Shown one piece after another: positions 12,401-24,689 of a stretch of 64,000 nucleotides of DNA (within the stretch, counting starts at the first letter, position 1; each line of letters begins with the position of its first letter). The translations under genes and the position numbers were made by a program. The notes under the pieces were generated by a model. It searched no databases and was not told where the DNA came from. It worked only from the letters and a program-made list of their open reading frames with translations. Source of the DNA: Tetraselmis striata (Eukaryota > Chlorophyta > Chlorodendrophyceae > Chlorodendrales > Chlorodendraceae). The stretch is taken from the NCBI GenBank assembly GCA_006384855.1, contig VCJN01000653.1, positions 1-64,000 of the forward strand. The letters are read 5' to 3'.

Positions 12401-15119
12401 GGTCCCGCTCCCGCGGGGGCGACTGGTCCCAGTGCCCCTCCCGCCCGCGCTGCCGACTGTCACTGCGCCTGGAGGGAGGAGCGCCGTTGGACCTGCCGCT
12501 AGGCGATCTCTCTCGACGTTTCAAGCCCGCATCTGTCGCCCTGTCACGCTCTGACGGCGCTGTGGGCAGCTCCTTCTGGCTCCGCACCCCTCCGTCCAGG
12601 GGAGTGGCGCGTTGCAGGGGGGCTGGTGGTTGAGGGCTGCGCCTGCGCTCGACATCATCCCTGCCTGACCGCCTCTGCTCCGCATCAGCACCTGAAACTC
12701 CCCCGCTGGGATTGCTCCTTCTGTGGGCCTCAGAGCCACCACCGCCTCGCGGCGGCTTCTCCCGGACGGTTGCGGCGATGTCCAGGGAGCGACCGCGCGC
12801 TGGGGGCGCCCCGTGTGGGCTCACTGCGCGTGCATCATCATGGGGTGGCGCCGGTGGCAACGGGTAGGAATGGAAGTCCCTCTGCCCCCGCTCCCGCGAG
12901 TGCTGCCCATACCCATGAGAGCTATGGTGGCAGTTGTCCGGCGGCGGCGGGGGCCGGCTGGGCTGGGGGCCACCAGGGCGCAGCAGTCCGCTCTGAAGCA
13001 AAGAAGGGACGGGGGGGGGGGGGGGGGAGGGGGTGGGGCGGAGCGGGGGGACTCAGCCCACAGCAGGCCGGCGGAGGAGCTACGCGGGGTGGGGAAGCCA
13101 GCAGCAGGTGACATGCCAACAGGACAAGCCACCACACCCTTAAGCACCCGAATGCCTTGTTGCACAGGTGCACAGAACTCCGCATGATATCTACTGTTCA
13201 GGAGAGCGCAGAGGAGCAGGTGTACATGTAGTCCACACAATTGGCACGTAATATCGCATATTATCAGACAGAGGACATGCGGCAAGTTTGTATCTAACAG
13301 CATCATGGTGCAGCCAAGCCAAAAGCCACAGGTACTGGTGAGGTGGGAATCCCTGCACACCTGGTACAGCTGCAGTGACACGGGCGACAGGCGAGAGGGG
13401 TCGATTTGCTCGAGCTCCATGGCGTCCGGGGGTGGGCTGCCGTCGCGCGCGTAGTTGTACCCGATCGCGGTCTCATCGAGCTCCTCAGCTGCCGGCGCCC
13501 AGGCCGCCGCATCCTCACACTGGCGGGGCGGCTGCGGCTGCGGGGGCTGCCAGCGGCGTCCTGGCGGCGGCTGCGGCATCGACGCGGACCGCGAAAGCGT
13601 TGGCCCAGAGCCACGGGTGGCGCCAGAACGGCCATCTCGCGCTACCGGCCTGGCGGAGGAAGCAGGGCGGGGCGGCGGTGGCGGCAGAGGCGGCCCGGGC
13701 CGCGGCCGTGGTGGCGGGCGGGGCACAGGCATGCTATTAGAACGACCTATCAGAGGACCCCGATCTGCCGCGGACGTGTCCTCCTCCAGTACCCTCTGAG
13801 TGACATACGGCACCGCCGGCTGCGCCTCCACCGCCGGCTGGAAGTGCGCCCGCGCCCCCTGGGTCCCCGCCGTCGTGGCCTGCCAGCGCCCCCAGATGGC
13901 CCTCGCCGTCTCCGCTGCCTCCGTCGGCACAGGCTGCCGCGGCGGCTGGTACTCTACAATCTGCCGGATGACCTTCTGCGCCTCACTCCAGCGCGTGGGG
14001 TCCGCCACCAGGCGTTCCCGGGGCCTGGCTCCCATTGGGGTGTCGATGCTGGGCATGATCTGCCACACATGGGCGGCAATAGACACAGGCAGCACTCAGC
14101 CCCCGCCCCCCCCCCCCAAACACACAAAGGCACAGCACCTTTGCCCCAGTTCTCATCCCTGCAGCGTACCTCCTTCCCCAATTTCCAGAGCACGATGAGG
14201 CGGCACGTGGCGGTCTGAAAGTCCTCCTCCAGCAGCGGCGGGTGCCTGCCCTCCTGTACCCGCCGGCAGAGGTCCGCTACCTCCGCCTCCTGCCACCACA
14301 GCCGCGAGCATGTTTGCATACAAGTACACGCCACCCCCCGCCCCCATCACCACCATCACCCCCACCCATTCCCGTCTGCCCCTCAAGTCTTCAGCTGCTG
14401 CTACCAGCCCGGCGTGCCAGGGCATATACCGTGAAGGGCGTTTCCGACACAGAGTCGAGGGGAATCCACGTCTTGGCAGCGCCATTCCACACGCAAATGT
14501 CCGTCTCCTGCGGTCAAAGCCGCCATTAGTCAGCGCCCCCCCCCCCCTCCCCCCCCCTTTCTCCCTTCTCCGCGCCCAGACATGCCAGCTTACCGTGCCA
14601 GAGGCCTTCTTGCGCATGCGGTAGCCGTCCATGCAGTGGAGCCCCATACCAGGTTGCTCCACCTTGACGATCGCACCCTGCAAACCCCCAACACAAATAT
14701 ATGAAGCCAATTAGTTAGTTGCCCCCCCCCTTCCCCCCCCCTCCCCCCCACTGGCGTGCATTGGAATTGCCCATGGGGCGTCTGCGCGCGCCTCTGACCA
14801 GCGCTCTTGTGGCCAGCAGCGCACCCACACCTACCTGAACCAAGCTGAAGCCCCCCCCCCCCCCCCCCCCCCCCCCCAAAGCGCGCAAACATAAACACAC
14901 AGCATCGGCGAGCAGTCCTTCGACGGCACACCGACGGACAAGATGCACCTGAAGCTGAGTCAGATGCTTGTCGCGGCTGAGGTGGTGGTTGGTGGCGGTG
15001 TCCCGCACGGTGCGGATGATGTCCCGCAGCTCAACGCGCTGGCAGTACAGCAGCCGCACTGTGTCTGCCTCCACCCGCACCAGCCGCCCAGGTGGCGCAC
15101 TTCCACCACTCGCGGCCAT
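9461..15119 (-). CDS. Arg/Ser-rich protein with 86-residue tandem repeats, unknown function
   Basis: I do not recognise the family. Ten minus-strand exons close in phase: 15119-14901, 14677-14594, 14507-14430, 14289-14170, 14059-13361, 12992-11005, 10826-10703, 10559-10350, 10221-10060 and 9664-9461, giving about 1295 residues. Residues 1-167 look globular. Residues about 168-400 are proline-rich with basic patches. The sixth exon (about 400-1063) is dominated by Arg, Ser and Pro, with RRSP and RARSP motifs, and carries the 86-residue repeats at about 550-835. The last 230 residues are again globular, with motifs FPDATPETW, KWLTVDEYANM and VFIVMPPMPFG. RS-type composition suggests a nuclear, possibly RNA-associated protein; that is inference from composition only. 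The start is the first ATG downstream of an in-frame GTG-only region. The ninth exon could instead read through to a stop at 10000. Several introns contain long homopolymer tracts. Confidence 0.65.
11690..12540 (-). repeat. In-frame coding minisatellite, about 258-bp unit, three to four copies
   Basis: Plus-strand landmarks such as CCGGAGCCCGTGTCTGCCGC recur near 11717 and 11974, with variants near 12232 and 12525, so the period is about 257-258 bp, with a longer, more diverged last unit. The period is a multiple of three, encoding an 86-residue unit that contains APSEPGRAADTGSRRREKSP and SPPRGLHLDGSVWSRKKVTT. The two central units are nearly identical, which points to recent expansion or homogenisation. 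Confidence 0.85.
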
Positions 15120-15199
15120 TGCTCCCGTGCGAACGCCGCCGGACAGATCCCCTGTTGTCGGCCGCTCTGAGGGAATGAGGCGATGCGGCGCTATCACCG

Positions 15200-18080
15200 C
15201 CAGGCAGGTCTGTGGCGAAATACGAGAAGTACCAGTACTAATAAAAAGGACGGCGCGCCACCCCCTGATGCGCCATTGAGTGCCAAACCTGTGGCACTAG
15301 GCCTCTGTGGCGGCTACTTGTAGATGGCCGGTATAAGAATTGCAGAGTTAACCTGTCCACGTCTGTGTTCCAGCATGTCGGGGACTGGGGGGCCGGGCGA
15401 AGACTGAAGTCGTCCACGCAGGCGAGCAGAACCATCTCACTGTAGCGGATGCGGACGACGCGCCGCTACCGGTACGATGAGTAATAAACATCTTTTTGGT
15501 CACAGGGAGAGAGTCAAGAGAATGCACGGAAAGTACTAGGGAAGGAAAAAGCCGCTACGACAGGTGATGGGTATCGTGAACAGGGAATTTTTTTGAGGGG
15601 CTGGGCCAACATCAAACTGAGATGTAGTCGCTAGTACCTGTAGTCGCTAATGGAATAATGCGGATTATCATATCTGCGCATGTATGGAATTAATCCTTAT
15701 TCCGTTAGCAGCATAATCCACCGCGCTGAAGCGCGGACGACGCGCCGCTACGGGTGATGAGTTTGGTGACACAGAGTTTTTTTTTTTGAGAGGCTGGGCC
15801 AACAACAAATTCAGATGAAATGGAATAAAGAGTAGATTAAAGTGTTAATAATACGTTAAATAGGAGGGGGAAGAGGGACACCGTTGCCAGAAGCCACGCT
15901 CTATGGGTATGGGGTCTGATATATTTAGTGTTCCCGGAGCCACCCCCGTCTTAACCCGTCCCATGATATCCCTATATTAAGTTCTAATGAAGGTAAGCAT
16001 ACGACCCATAGTCGCTAACTCTGTTGACTTGTAGTTTTAGGAATAAAAACAAACGAGGTACGATGTCATATGCCTTCCTAAAGTGAACGAATCCCGCGTA
16101 CGCGGGTAGACTACCTAACGCTTGGCGACAAACCGCGATATCGAACAAACTGGCGACTTGCATGTTGGGGCCCTCCTCATCATTCCGCATAAACCCCGCT
16201 TGCCAACGGCGGATAATCCCTTAGCCCGCCAGACGACGTCATGCAAGCATTGGATGATTACGGTCATATAAGGAGTTTCATATAGCAGCACCCATAATCA
16301 AAATATACCCCTACAATTGTCCATCACGGTCAAGTGGCCTTTTTGGGCACCAATACATACTATCTATTGAGTCCAGCCAGGCGCCGGCGTGCCCAACCGA
16401 TACGATCGAGCTACGCCATTGATGGGGGATGGAGTTTTTAGTCCATATCATCTCGTTAATTAAGGCCAGCAATGTCTTGCCAAAATGGCTATTCGGGGCG
16501 AGCGCGGAGCTAATGTAGCTACACCCACTTGTATAGTGAATGGTACACTCAAAAGCAAGAATCGCGTATTTAATGTGCGGGTTTTCGGATTTGGAATATT
16601 TCGAAAAATACTCTGAATCGAGAAATGAGGTGAATGATTAAACTATGGGGCAACAACGCGGGCAAGCACCCCCCGAAAGCACTAGCGGTGGGTACGCAAG
16701 GGGCGCACCGCCGGTAGATCGTCAATGGCGCCTTGAGGCAACCTGCGAGTGAAATCGCTCGGCTGCTCTGTCGTCAGGAATAGCGGTTGTATCTCCGACT
16801 CAGTTAGCTCTTCCGAGTCGCCGTCGTCTTAAATCACCTTCATCACCAGCTCCCTATCCGCCGGGTTTGCGTCATTGTTAGCGTATCTCCAACTCACGAC
16901 CTTGATAATATACACGGGTGGCTACCACTAGGCGGCAAGGGCCTATGGCAGGTGTAACGGGATGTCCGGGAGGGCACCGGGTGGGGTGAGGTGGGGGAAG
17001 GGGGGGGGGGGACATGGCCAAAGCTCCCGACCCGCGTCCCGGACGTCTTGGTTATGACAACCCCAACGTGAAGTTCGACGTTCATCTCATGCGCTACCAT
17101 GCTTGTTGCCATGCCACCATCACACGTTCGAACGCCCCTCCCCGTCGCTGGGTGCGGGGCTCGCGGATTCGTTTCGGGGAGACGAGAGCGGCAGAAAGGG
17201 CAGCGGGGGCGACGGCGGCGACGACGGTATCGATGCACCCGGCTCACCCCGAGTTTCGGTATGACCCGATCGGGACGGAGCATAGGCGTGACGGCCGTAC
17301 GGAGCAGAGCTACCGTAGGGGCGCAATCACCACCGGTTGCGGCAGGCGCGGCAACGGTGGGCGCAGGCGGCTCGGCGCGCACGCCCATCTGGACTCTAAT
17401 CTCAAACCTCGTAGATTAGAGTCCTTGTGAAGCATGCGTCACAAATGCGGCAGCAGCGGACTCTCTTGGACATCGGTAACGGAATCCCCTCGGCAGCGGC
17501 CCAGCCCTCCTTATTGCCCCGAGGAATACGGCACTTGGAGTTGCTACGCCCCATGGCACTACACCACCACTCGGCGCCGGCGGCTCGCAGCGGCGGGGGG
17601 TGGTAGGGGCTAGTGACTGGCGCTCCGGTTGCTGCGATGCATGGTAAAGTGTCCGGGTGACTTCAACTTAGCCGCGTGAGCATGGCTTGAGACCTACAGT
17701 ACCGTTGGGCGTTGCATCGTCACGGACCTTGTGAGGCGTTAAAAGTACAGTGTGGCGAAATCCGGCGGAGCCATATTACTATGGGTACACGCGCGAGGCG
17801 CGATGTCGGTCCAATGAATTTACGATGGGGATGGTATTACATCGTAGGAGGTAGCATTATTACGGGAAGCGGGCGAGCCGGGCACGTCATTGTGACTACT
17901 GTGCCTAGCATCAAAGTGACGATTACACGGTAGATACGGGGATTCCGGGTTTATTCCCTAGGCAAATTATCGCGATTACGGGCCATTACGGGGTAATTAC
18001 AAGACAGTCGGGGAGACTACCGGGGCAGTAGGGCTTTGCCTCCAAACCTCGTTGGAGACGCGCCCAAGCCCCATGTGGTA
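15200..18080. other. Gene-poor stretch with decayed repeats
   Basis: No gene is recognised. Two diverged direct copies of a motif with a T-run followed by GAG-GGCTGGGCCAACA lie at about 15586-15625 and 15777-15823, and a GACGACGCGCCGCTAC-type word recurs at about 15452 and 15736. Overlapping frames on both strands at 16894-17430 have no family signal. Confidence 0.5.
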
Positions 18081-18087
18081 CGGGATA

Positions 18088-18489
18088 GTGATGACGTGGA
18101 CCCCCAAATGGCACGTTCTTGCTGATGTAGTGCACACTTTGTCGCAAAAATCCTAGCCGCATGAGATCCCACAAAGGGAAAAACGCATACATGCACTTTT
18201 ACAATATACAACATGCATGCAAGAGTCGTCAATATATTACCGGTTTCGGGTTTTACAGTTCAACGGGTAATCCTTAGTATTAGACGTGTACCCCCAATTG
18301 CCACTACGTGTTTGTTGATAGGGATCACGTAGTGCATCACACTTTGTCGCGAAAATCCATGGCCGCATGAGATCCCACAAAGGCACAAGCGCATAGATGC
18401 ACTCTTGTAATTACAACCTTTATACAATCGGCAGTACATTACCGGTTTTGGGTTTAATGGTTCAACGGGTAGTCCTTAGTATTAGTTGG
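18088..18489. repeat. Tandem duplication, about 200-bp unit
   Basis: Two adjacent diverged copies (about 18088-18288 and 18285-18489) share GCATGAGATCCCACAAAGG, ACACTTTGTCGC and ATTACCGGTTT, and both end in TCCTTAGTATTAG. No coding frame is associated. Confidence 0.8.
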
Positions 18490-18777
18490 GCCAGTCGGAA
18501 TTCATATCCCGTTTTAGGACCCAAATCTGGCTCAAATCACATGGGGGGGGGGGCTGAAATTTTTGCAGCTGGCACATAGTTTTGTAGCTAGTACTTAAGC
18601 AGTGCTTTCCGACCATACCCGTCACATCACGCACCGTCGCAGCCGCGCATTGCGGCAGCGGCGGTGGCTATATATACCGTACGGCGGCGGGCGCATGCTG
18701 CACCGCCACTATTAACTGCCAGCCACCGACCCGGCGCCGCTACCTAGGTGCTCGGCCAGCTTGCAAGCGCCAGCACG

Positions 18778-19378
18778 ATGGCGGACGATGATGAAATCTC
18801 TGTGAAGGTGGGCGAGACCCGAGGCGGTAGGCCGCTGGGCGGTAGGCCTCGGTTGTATCCACGATTTGAGGATTGGCTGCGCGGCAAAACGTGTTACGAA
18901 CTGATCGATGGAGCCCGTGGCGAAAGAGCTAGACGTCCAACTTCCATTTGAGCTCGTGGACTCCGTGACGATGGTGATAGTGGAGCACGAGGACTACCGG
19001 ACAAGGTCTGAGCGGAATAGGCGGCGGACCATGGGTAGCTTCGTGGAGCAAACTGCATGTTGCAGCGCAAAGTGTGGAGGACACACCGACTCATCGGCAC
19101 ATCATGTTCGACATACCCATGCGGGAGGTCCGCCGCGCCCGTGCAATAGTTAACCCCTTTGCTACCGTGGCGAGCGCTCAAGCCGTCCAAAACCTGCACT
19201 ACCCACTTGCTATGGACTTTGAGGCCATGAATGCAAAGCACAAGCTACACAAACTGTTATTTCTGTGTTGGTTGAGGGAGCGGAAGGCTAGGTGGACAAG
19301 AGCCGAGGCACAAGCAGAGGGGGAAACCTTCCTCAAGCAGATGGCTGGGGCGCTCTTCCCTCTTTCCGACGAGATGTA
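18778..19378 (+). pseudogene. Possible broken ORF in three frames, unknown
   Basis: A TATATATA word near 18668 lies about 110 bp upstream of an ATG at 18778. The reading frame begins MADDDEISVKVG, then protein-like sequence continues in a second frame (about 18908-19070) and a third (about 19074-19378, ending FLKQMAGALFPLSDEM and a stop). Two frame changes are needed to join them and no GT-AG introns solve it, so a decayed gene or a chance run of open frames are both possible. No homologue is recognised. Confidence 0.3.
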
Positions 19379-19379
19379 G

Positions 19380-20930
19380 TGGGAAAGGTTGTCTGACCCC
19401 AAAACGAAGGCAAATACCCGACGTAACTATGCGTCAATGATGCGGGTATAACTATGGTATAAATGCCCCCGAACGTGCCGCCTTGCATGCATGTCTGTCT
19501 GCATACTGCCGGCTTGTGCGCCTCTCGTTCCGCATGTTTGTATTTTCTCTGGCTCACTGCGCATGCTCTCGCTTCATCGTATCACAATCAGTTTTTGGTG
19601 CGGAGATTTAAGCAAAATGACAAACAAAAGTCGCATGAGATGGAGCGTCAAAGAAGGCGCGATGCAACAATTCCAACTACTAGCAACAACTACTACAACT
19701 ATAACAACTACTACAACAACTACTACTAGCCGTTCAACAGCCAGCCGTCCAACACCGCCTTGCCGTTCAGCGCCGAACCAACAACCACATGATGCCAATA
19801 ACTAGATGTAATATCTCGTGAAATACAATTGTAATGCGGTGTTCTGTGCTCTGTATTGCCGCTCCCATTATTGGTGTACATGATCATGATGCTGCACAAT
19901 AATAGAGGTAATTGTGCCCGTTTCCCCTTGGTAGTGCTGATACTGGTACTTTACACAGTACATCGGTCAGCTACAAAGCATCTGGAGGGGGGCGGGGGGG
20001 CACATCGGAGGGGGGGGAGAATCCTATAACGGGACATGGATTCTGGTTGGCATTAGGGGTACTGGTACTCCTAATCGCGTGTAAAGGATTTCGCCCTTGC
20101 TGTGATGGGTGACTCCTTAGGGCGCTGGCGGAGACCATATATAAGGATTAGCGCTGGGGGAGTCGATTATGATGATGCTGCTGATGTAGTTGGCGGGGCG
20201 ATACCAAGGATTACCGCCTTCGTAATCAACGACCTCCCATCATCACCCAGCGCAGCGGCAGGCGCGCGCGCATGCAGCGACCCTGCTTTAGTCTGCGCCG
20301 TGTACAGCCCTCGTCACTATAACTGGCGGGTAATATCGGCCCTTTTATTCAGCGATATCGCTCTAGCGGTCGCGATATTACCATACCGTACCAGAACTGC
20401 AGTGTACCCGGGTAGGTTGCGGGCATCACCTATTTTATATAGTCGCTATATTTTAATATAAGTACATGGTTACTGCGGCTTCTAGCAGCGCAGTAGTACC
20501 TGTACGTACTTTCGATCTCACTGTACCAGTACCCGTACAGTAGAAGTAGTCTCAATGTGCTGATAATATGCGCTGCAATACTGACGAGCGGAAGCGCTGA
20601 TGAGATGTGGGCGCTGATACCAGCTGACCCCTGCTGATACCTGCTGTACATATGCGCTGCCAGTGGCGCGACGACTAATCCTCATTAATCCTTATGTATT
20701 GCGATGCTTCGCGTGCTGCGGTGCGGGCGCTCGCGCGCGATGGATGCTTGAATAACGCTGCGCGCCCTACATACCGGTATGAATGCGAGTACCTGTACCT
20801 GTACCGGATACGAGCAGGTCGCTGCTGCTACGACCACCGCGCGCGCCAGGCCAGGGGTACCCCTGCTGCTGCTCGTACGGCCTCCCCGTGATACTTCCGG
20901 CCGACGTACGCGGGCGGCAACATGCCGGCG
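19380..20930. other. Intergenic with simple repeats and GTAC-rich arrays
   Basis: Holds an (ACA/TAC)-type trinucleotide stretch (about 19676-19730) and GTACCTGTACGTAC and GTACCAGTACCCGTAC arrays at 20496-20538. No gene is recognised. Confidence 0.55.
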
Positions 20931-20935
20931 GCGGT

Positions 20936-20945
20936 GGTATATAAG
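20936..20945 (+). promoter_or_regulatory. Probable TATA box of the F5/8C-domain gene
   Basis: GGTATATAAG lies about 240 bp upstream of the ATG at 21182, in the right orientation and without intervening gene. A 5' UTR of about 200 nt is implied. Confidence 0.5.
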
Positions 20946-21181
20946 ACCATCGCCAGAGCAACCTTGTATTCGTAATAGCACCGAGATAGCCAGACGGCTC
21001 CCTCTACCTGTATTCGTCAAGAAATCTGGCACGTGCATACCCATCCTGCCCACTTACGCCCCCTCAGGCGATATTGCTGCCGCTGCAGCTGAAAGTGCCT
21101 GCGGCGACAGCTCGAGACGTCGTAGCTGTACCGTACCTACCGTTGCTGAGTTGTTATCACGTACGCGTACCTGTACGCCAG

Positions 21182-23325
21182 ATGGCCGTCTCTCGCCTGC
21201 TCCTATTGGCAGTGGCTGGCTGCTGCTTTGCCGCCGCCGCAGTCGCTGCCCCATACTACGACAGCACACTCGATTTTAAGACTGGAGTGGATCCAAACCT
21301 GGCGCTTCGCAAGCCGACGTACGTGTCGAGCGTGCACAATGGCGAGGAGGACACTTCCGGCCGCGCGGTCGACGGCGACATCAGCCACTTCGGCAACTGC
21401 GTGCACACTTCCGAGCAGAACTGGCAGTGGTGGTCTGTCGACCTCGAGGAGACCCACTTTGTCAAATACGTGAAGGTCTATGACTTTGTCGACTACGCCA
21501 GGTGGTGGCAAGACAACTTGGATTCCGGCTTCTACCTCGAGATAGCAGTCGACGTCGACGCCGAAGGTTCTCCCATATGGACTGGCACTGAAGGCATCAA
21601 CCACGAGGGCGACGTCTCTTCTCTGCGCCGTCTCTATGGCGCCACCGGAATCTTCCGCGTTGATGCCGACGCCCGCTTTGTCCGCGTCCTCCGGAACGGG
21701 TAAGTGCGCTGCCTCGAATTTCACAGCCCTCGAAGCTAGAGTGATAATGAAAAAGAGCCCAATAACAATAAATAATAGGCTGAGATCGCAATTTGTTGAG
21801 TGACTATCGTCCCTATAATAACAGCGTACTTCCGTATATAGTCGTCGCAGAAAGATTGCCGTTTTGCTCGTAAGGATACTGTACTCTGACACACCTATTC
21901 ATATCGTATCACTCGCGTCATGCAGCCCTGCTATGATCAGCACTGACGAATCCTCTAAATACGACCCGCTGGCGTACATGCGCTAGTTCTGGCTTGCTAC
22001 TGTCAATAATTCAAGTGAGATATTCTGATAACTAATGTTATGTACCCCCAAATGGTTCTAAGAATGTGTTGTTGCTACATTCTTCTTTGCCGTCGCACAG
22101 GTGGGGGATGCTCAACATCTGCGAGGTCGAGGTCTATGCCATCGAGCCCACCGTGTCCTACTCCGTTCCGCAGCTTGTCATTGACGCCGCCAATGCTGGT
22201 GCGCCCGTCGCCTGCTCAGACGCTGGCCCCCTGGCCCAGGCCTGCGAAGACAAGCTCGAGACATACAATAACGACGCTGCCATGGCACTCGCGGCTGCCA
22301 CCATGGAGGGCCCCATTGACTGTGGCGGCCGCGGCTTCTTCTGCCGCATGAAGAAGGACGAGTACTTCTCTGGCACCCCGTATGACCAGCTGTACAATAA
22401 CTACAACTACGGCTACTGCATGGACACAAGGGTGGAGAATCCCGACAACAACTTCCCCGGAAACTTTGATGATCCCGAGCGCGACGACGGCCACTGCCAC
22501 GGCAGCAACCTGGACAGCGTGTACCATGATGTGCTGGAGGATCACTACCACCGCATCTACCGCGGCACCCTGGAATGCTGCTGCGGCGCGGAGGTCACCC
22601 CTTCCAACGCCGATGGCTACCCTGAGGACAGAGACGCCTGGAAGCCGGCCCCCAACTTCATCTACCGCTGCGACTACCGCGGTCCGGATGGCAACAACGG
22701 CAACTACAACTTCGATGACGGCTGCGGCGGCGATGTTGTGTCCGGTGACTACACTGATCCCAGCAACTTCATCTCCCCGGCAGACTTCAAGCAGGCCAAC
22801 ACCGATGTGTGCTGGGAAACAAAGCACTTTGGCCGCCAGCCGGTGTTCTACAGCGGGCCCAACCCGCTTGTGGCAACAACCGCCAACCCCACAGCCTTCC
22901 CGCCGTACCCTCAGCCCACTGTCAGTCTCATCACATGCACAAACTCCGCCGAGACGCCTGACTGGGAGGGATGCCTTATGTACGCCTCTGGCCGCAGCAA
23001 CTCGAACCTCGTTGTGCTCATCTCCACCGAGGCTACCCCTGAGCCGCGCTCCCTGAAGCACCTGGATGTCTGGGATGACAAGCCCCACGCCTGCAGCGAT
23101 GTGCACAATGTGCGCGTTGGCTCTGCCAACCTTGAGTACCACAACTTCAACGAGCTGGACAGCGATGGTCAGCAAGCTGGGTATGTGCGTGTGACGCCTG
23201 CCTTCAATGACGGCGACTCCGTGTACATCCAGGTCTGGGACACCGAGACCTGCATGATGAGCGAGCTGGCCTCAGGCTCTATTTCCACATCTACCGGAGG
23301 CAACCGCCGCCTCCTCATGACATGA
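21182..23325 (+). CDS. Secreted F5/8-type-C (fucolectin-like) domain protein
   Basis: Two exons, 21182-21699 and 22101-23325, joined through a 401-bp GT-AG intron in phase, give about 580 residues. Residues 1-22 form a signal peptide (basic start, then LLLLAVAGCCFAAAAVA). Residues about 35-185 match the eel-fucolectin/F5-8C pattern: ALRKPTYVSSVHNG, SGRAVDGD, CVHTSEQNWQWWSVDLEE, VKYVKVYD, and after the intron LNICEVEVYA. Such domains bind sugars or cell surfaces outside the cell. The remaining 390 residues are Asn/Tyr/Asp/Cys-rich with no domain I recognise, and contain many possible disulphide cysteines. The start was chosen because it begins the signal peptide; a longer open frame upstream (from 21074) would bury it. 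Extracellular or wall-associated location is inferred; the ligand is unknown. Confidence 0.87.
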
Positions 23326-24328
23326 GCGATCATGGCGTGTTGCACGCCTTCACCACAGCTGCTGCTACACGATGGGGCAGTCGTCATAACACTTTTTGAA
23401 GCCTGGCCAAGGCTGCGGCTCCACCGCTTCTTGTTTTGCCATGGTTCAGTGCGCTGAACTTTGATTCCAGATTGTCCAATTTGTATCACATTTATTGCGG
23501 TTGAGTGCAAGTCACTCGTCCGCCAAAGCATCTAGCACCTGAAACGGTGGCTCATCTGTCAATGCTATTCTTTTAATCTATCGTAATCTCCAGGAGACAT
23601 GTCTGATCAGTATTATCCCATGTACTCAATCGCATCATACACCTGATTGAAACATCCAGAGTTGAACTGAGCCAGCTGTACGTCTTCGAAGAGCTGCAGC
23701 CAATTGTCCCATTGTCACTTTACGGCTTAATCCCCTATTTCAAAATGACAATCGTGGAGGCTTTCACTTATTGGAGAGACATGTTGATATCATATAAATG
23801 CCGGTGACGTGATGCTCCTCAGCTGCTAATAACTCACACAGGCGCACTCGTGGTTTTACATGACTCTCCCGTTTGCTCTCAATGGCGGAGTCTTGCAATC
23901 CATTGATGGTAATGCATGCAAAACAGCACACCTGATGGATTCCTTTAATCAGCTTCCATCCCTTATCCATGCATGCTATCCATGTCGGCAGGTAGCCCTA
24001 GGAATGACCAGGCAGCCCCTGCGAGAAACGAGCTACCAGCGTGACCATTCCCCCGGGCAAGGTACACACATTAAGTCGACAGATGGGCCGTGATGTGTGG
24101 TGCATGGTGTGGAAGTGAGCGATGATGTGCCATCAGCCTGGTAGGTGAGACGCCATCATGTACGGCATTGAGAACAAAATGGCACAGCACCGCGCATGAA
24201 ATGACTAGGCAGAGAGAGAGAGAGAGAGAGACTGAGACCGAGACAGAGGGAGGGCAGGGCTGGCTGGTAGGTGAGACACCATCATGTACGGCCTTGAGAA
24301 CAAAAGGGCACAGCACCGGAATGACTAG

Positions 24329-24369
<41 letters not shown>

Positions 24370-24689
24370 CAGAGAGATACAGAGGGGGGCCAGGCTGCCT
24401 GCTTGCCGCGCCTTTCCATTGGCTTCGGCGCTCTACTTGGATGATGCTACGGACGACAAGTATGGTTCTCTATAGGGTAAGGGTCCCTGCCCTTTCCCCT
24501 TGCTTATTACAAAAAATATATATGGAATCGTTGTGCATATGCCTTGGCGCCTGTGTACACGATTCCCTGCGAGTAATGTCTGGCTGCCGGGAATCACGCA
24601 CAGGTGGGCACATCTGGGGGCAGGCAGGCAGGCAGGCAGGCGACCACCGGCAGCCGCAGCCATTCGATGATAGAGCCGGAAAGCTAGAG
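23326..24689. repeat. Intergenic region with (GA)n tracts and an 80-bp tandem duplication
   Basis: About 24144-24231 and 24268-24366 are two copies of a unit that reads GGTAGGTGAGAC, CATCATGTACGGC, TTGAGAACAAAA, GCACAGCACCG and ends in a (GA)n tract. A GGCA repeat follows at about 24623-24645. The rest of the stretch has no recognisable gene. Confidence 0.75.

Noticed and set aside
11680-12633. Long plus-strand frame (317 codons) opposite the Arg/Ser-rich gene
   Set aside because: It is the antisense shadow of the 86-residue repeat exon. The minus-strand model has splice sites and phase agreement; this frame has neither.
16894-17430. Overlapping frames of 164 (minus) and 138 (plus) codons
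   Set aside because: Both are low-complexity Arg/Pro translations of GC-rich DNA on opposite strands, with no splice structure or family signal.
22216-23175. Minus-strand frame of 319 codons
   Set aside because: It is antisense to the second exon of the F5/8C-domain gene, whose plus-strand reading has a recognisable domain and signal peptide.
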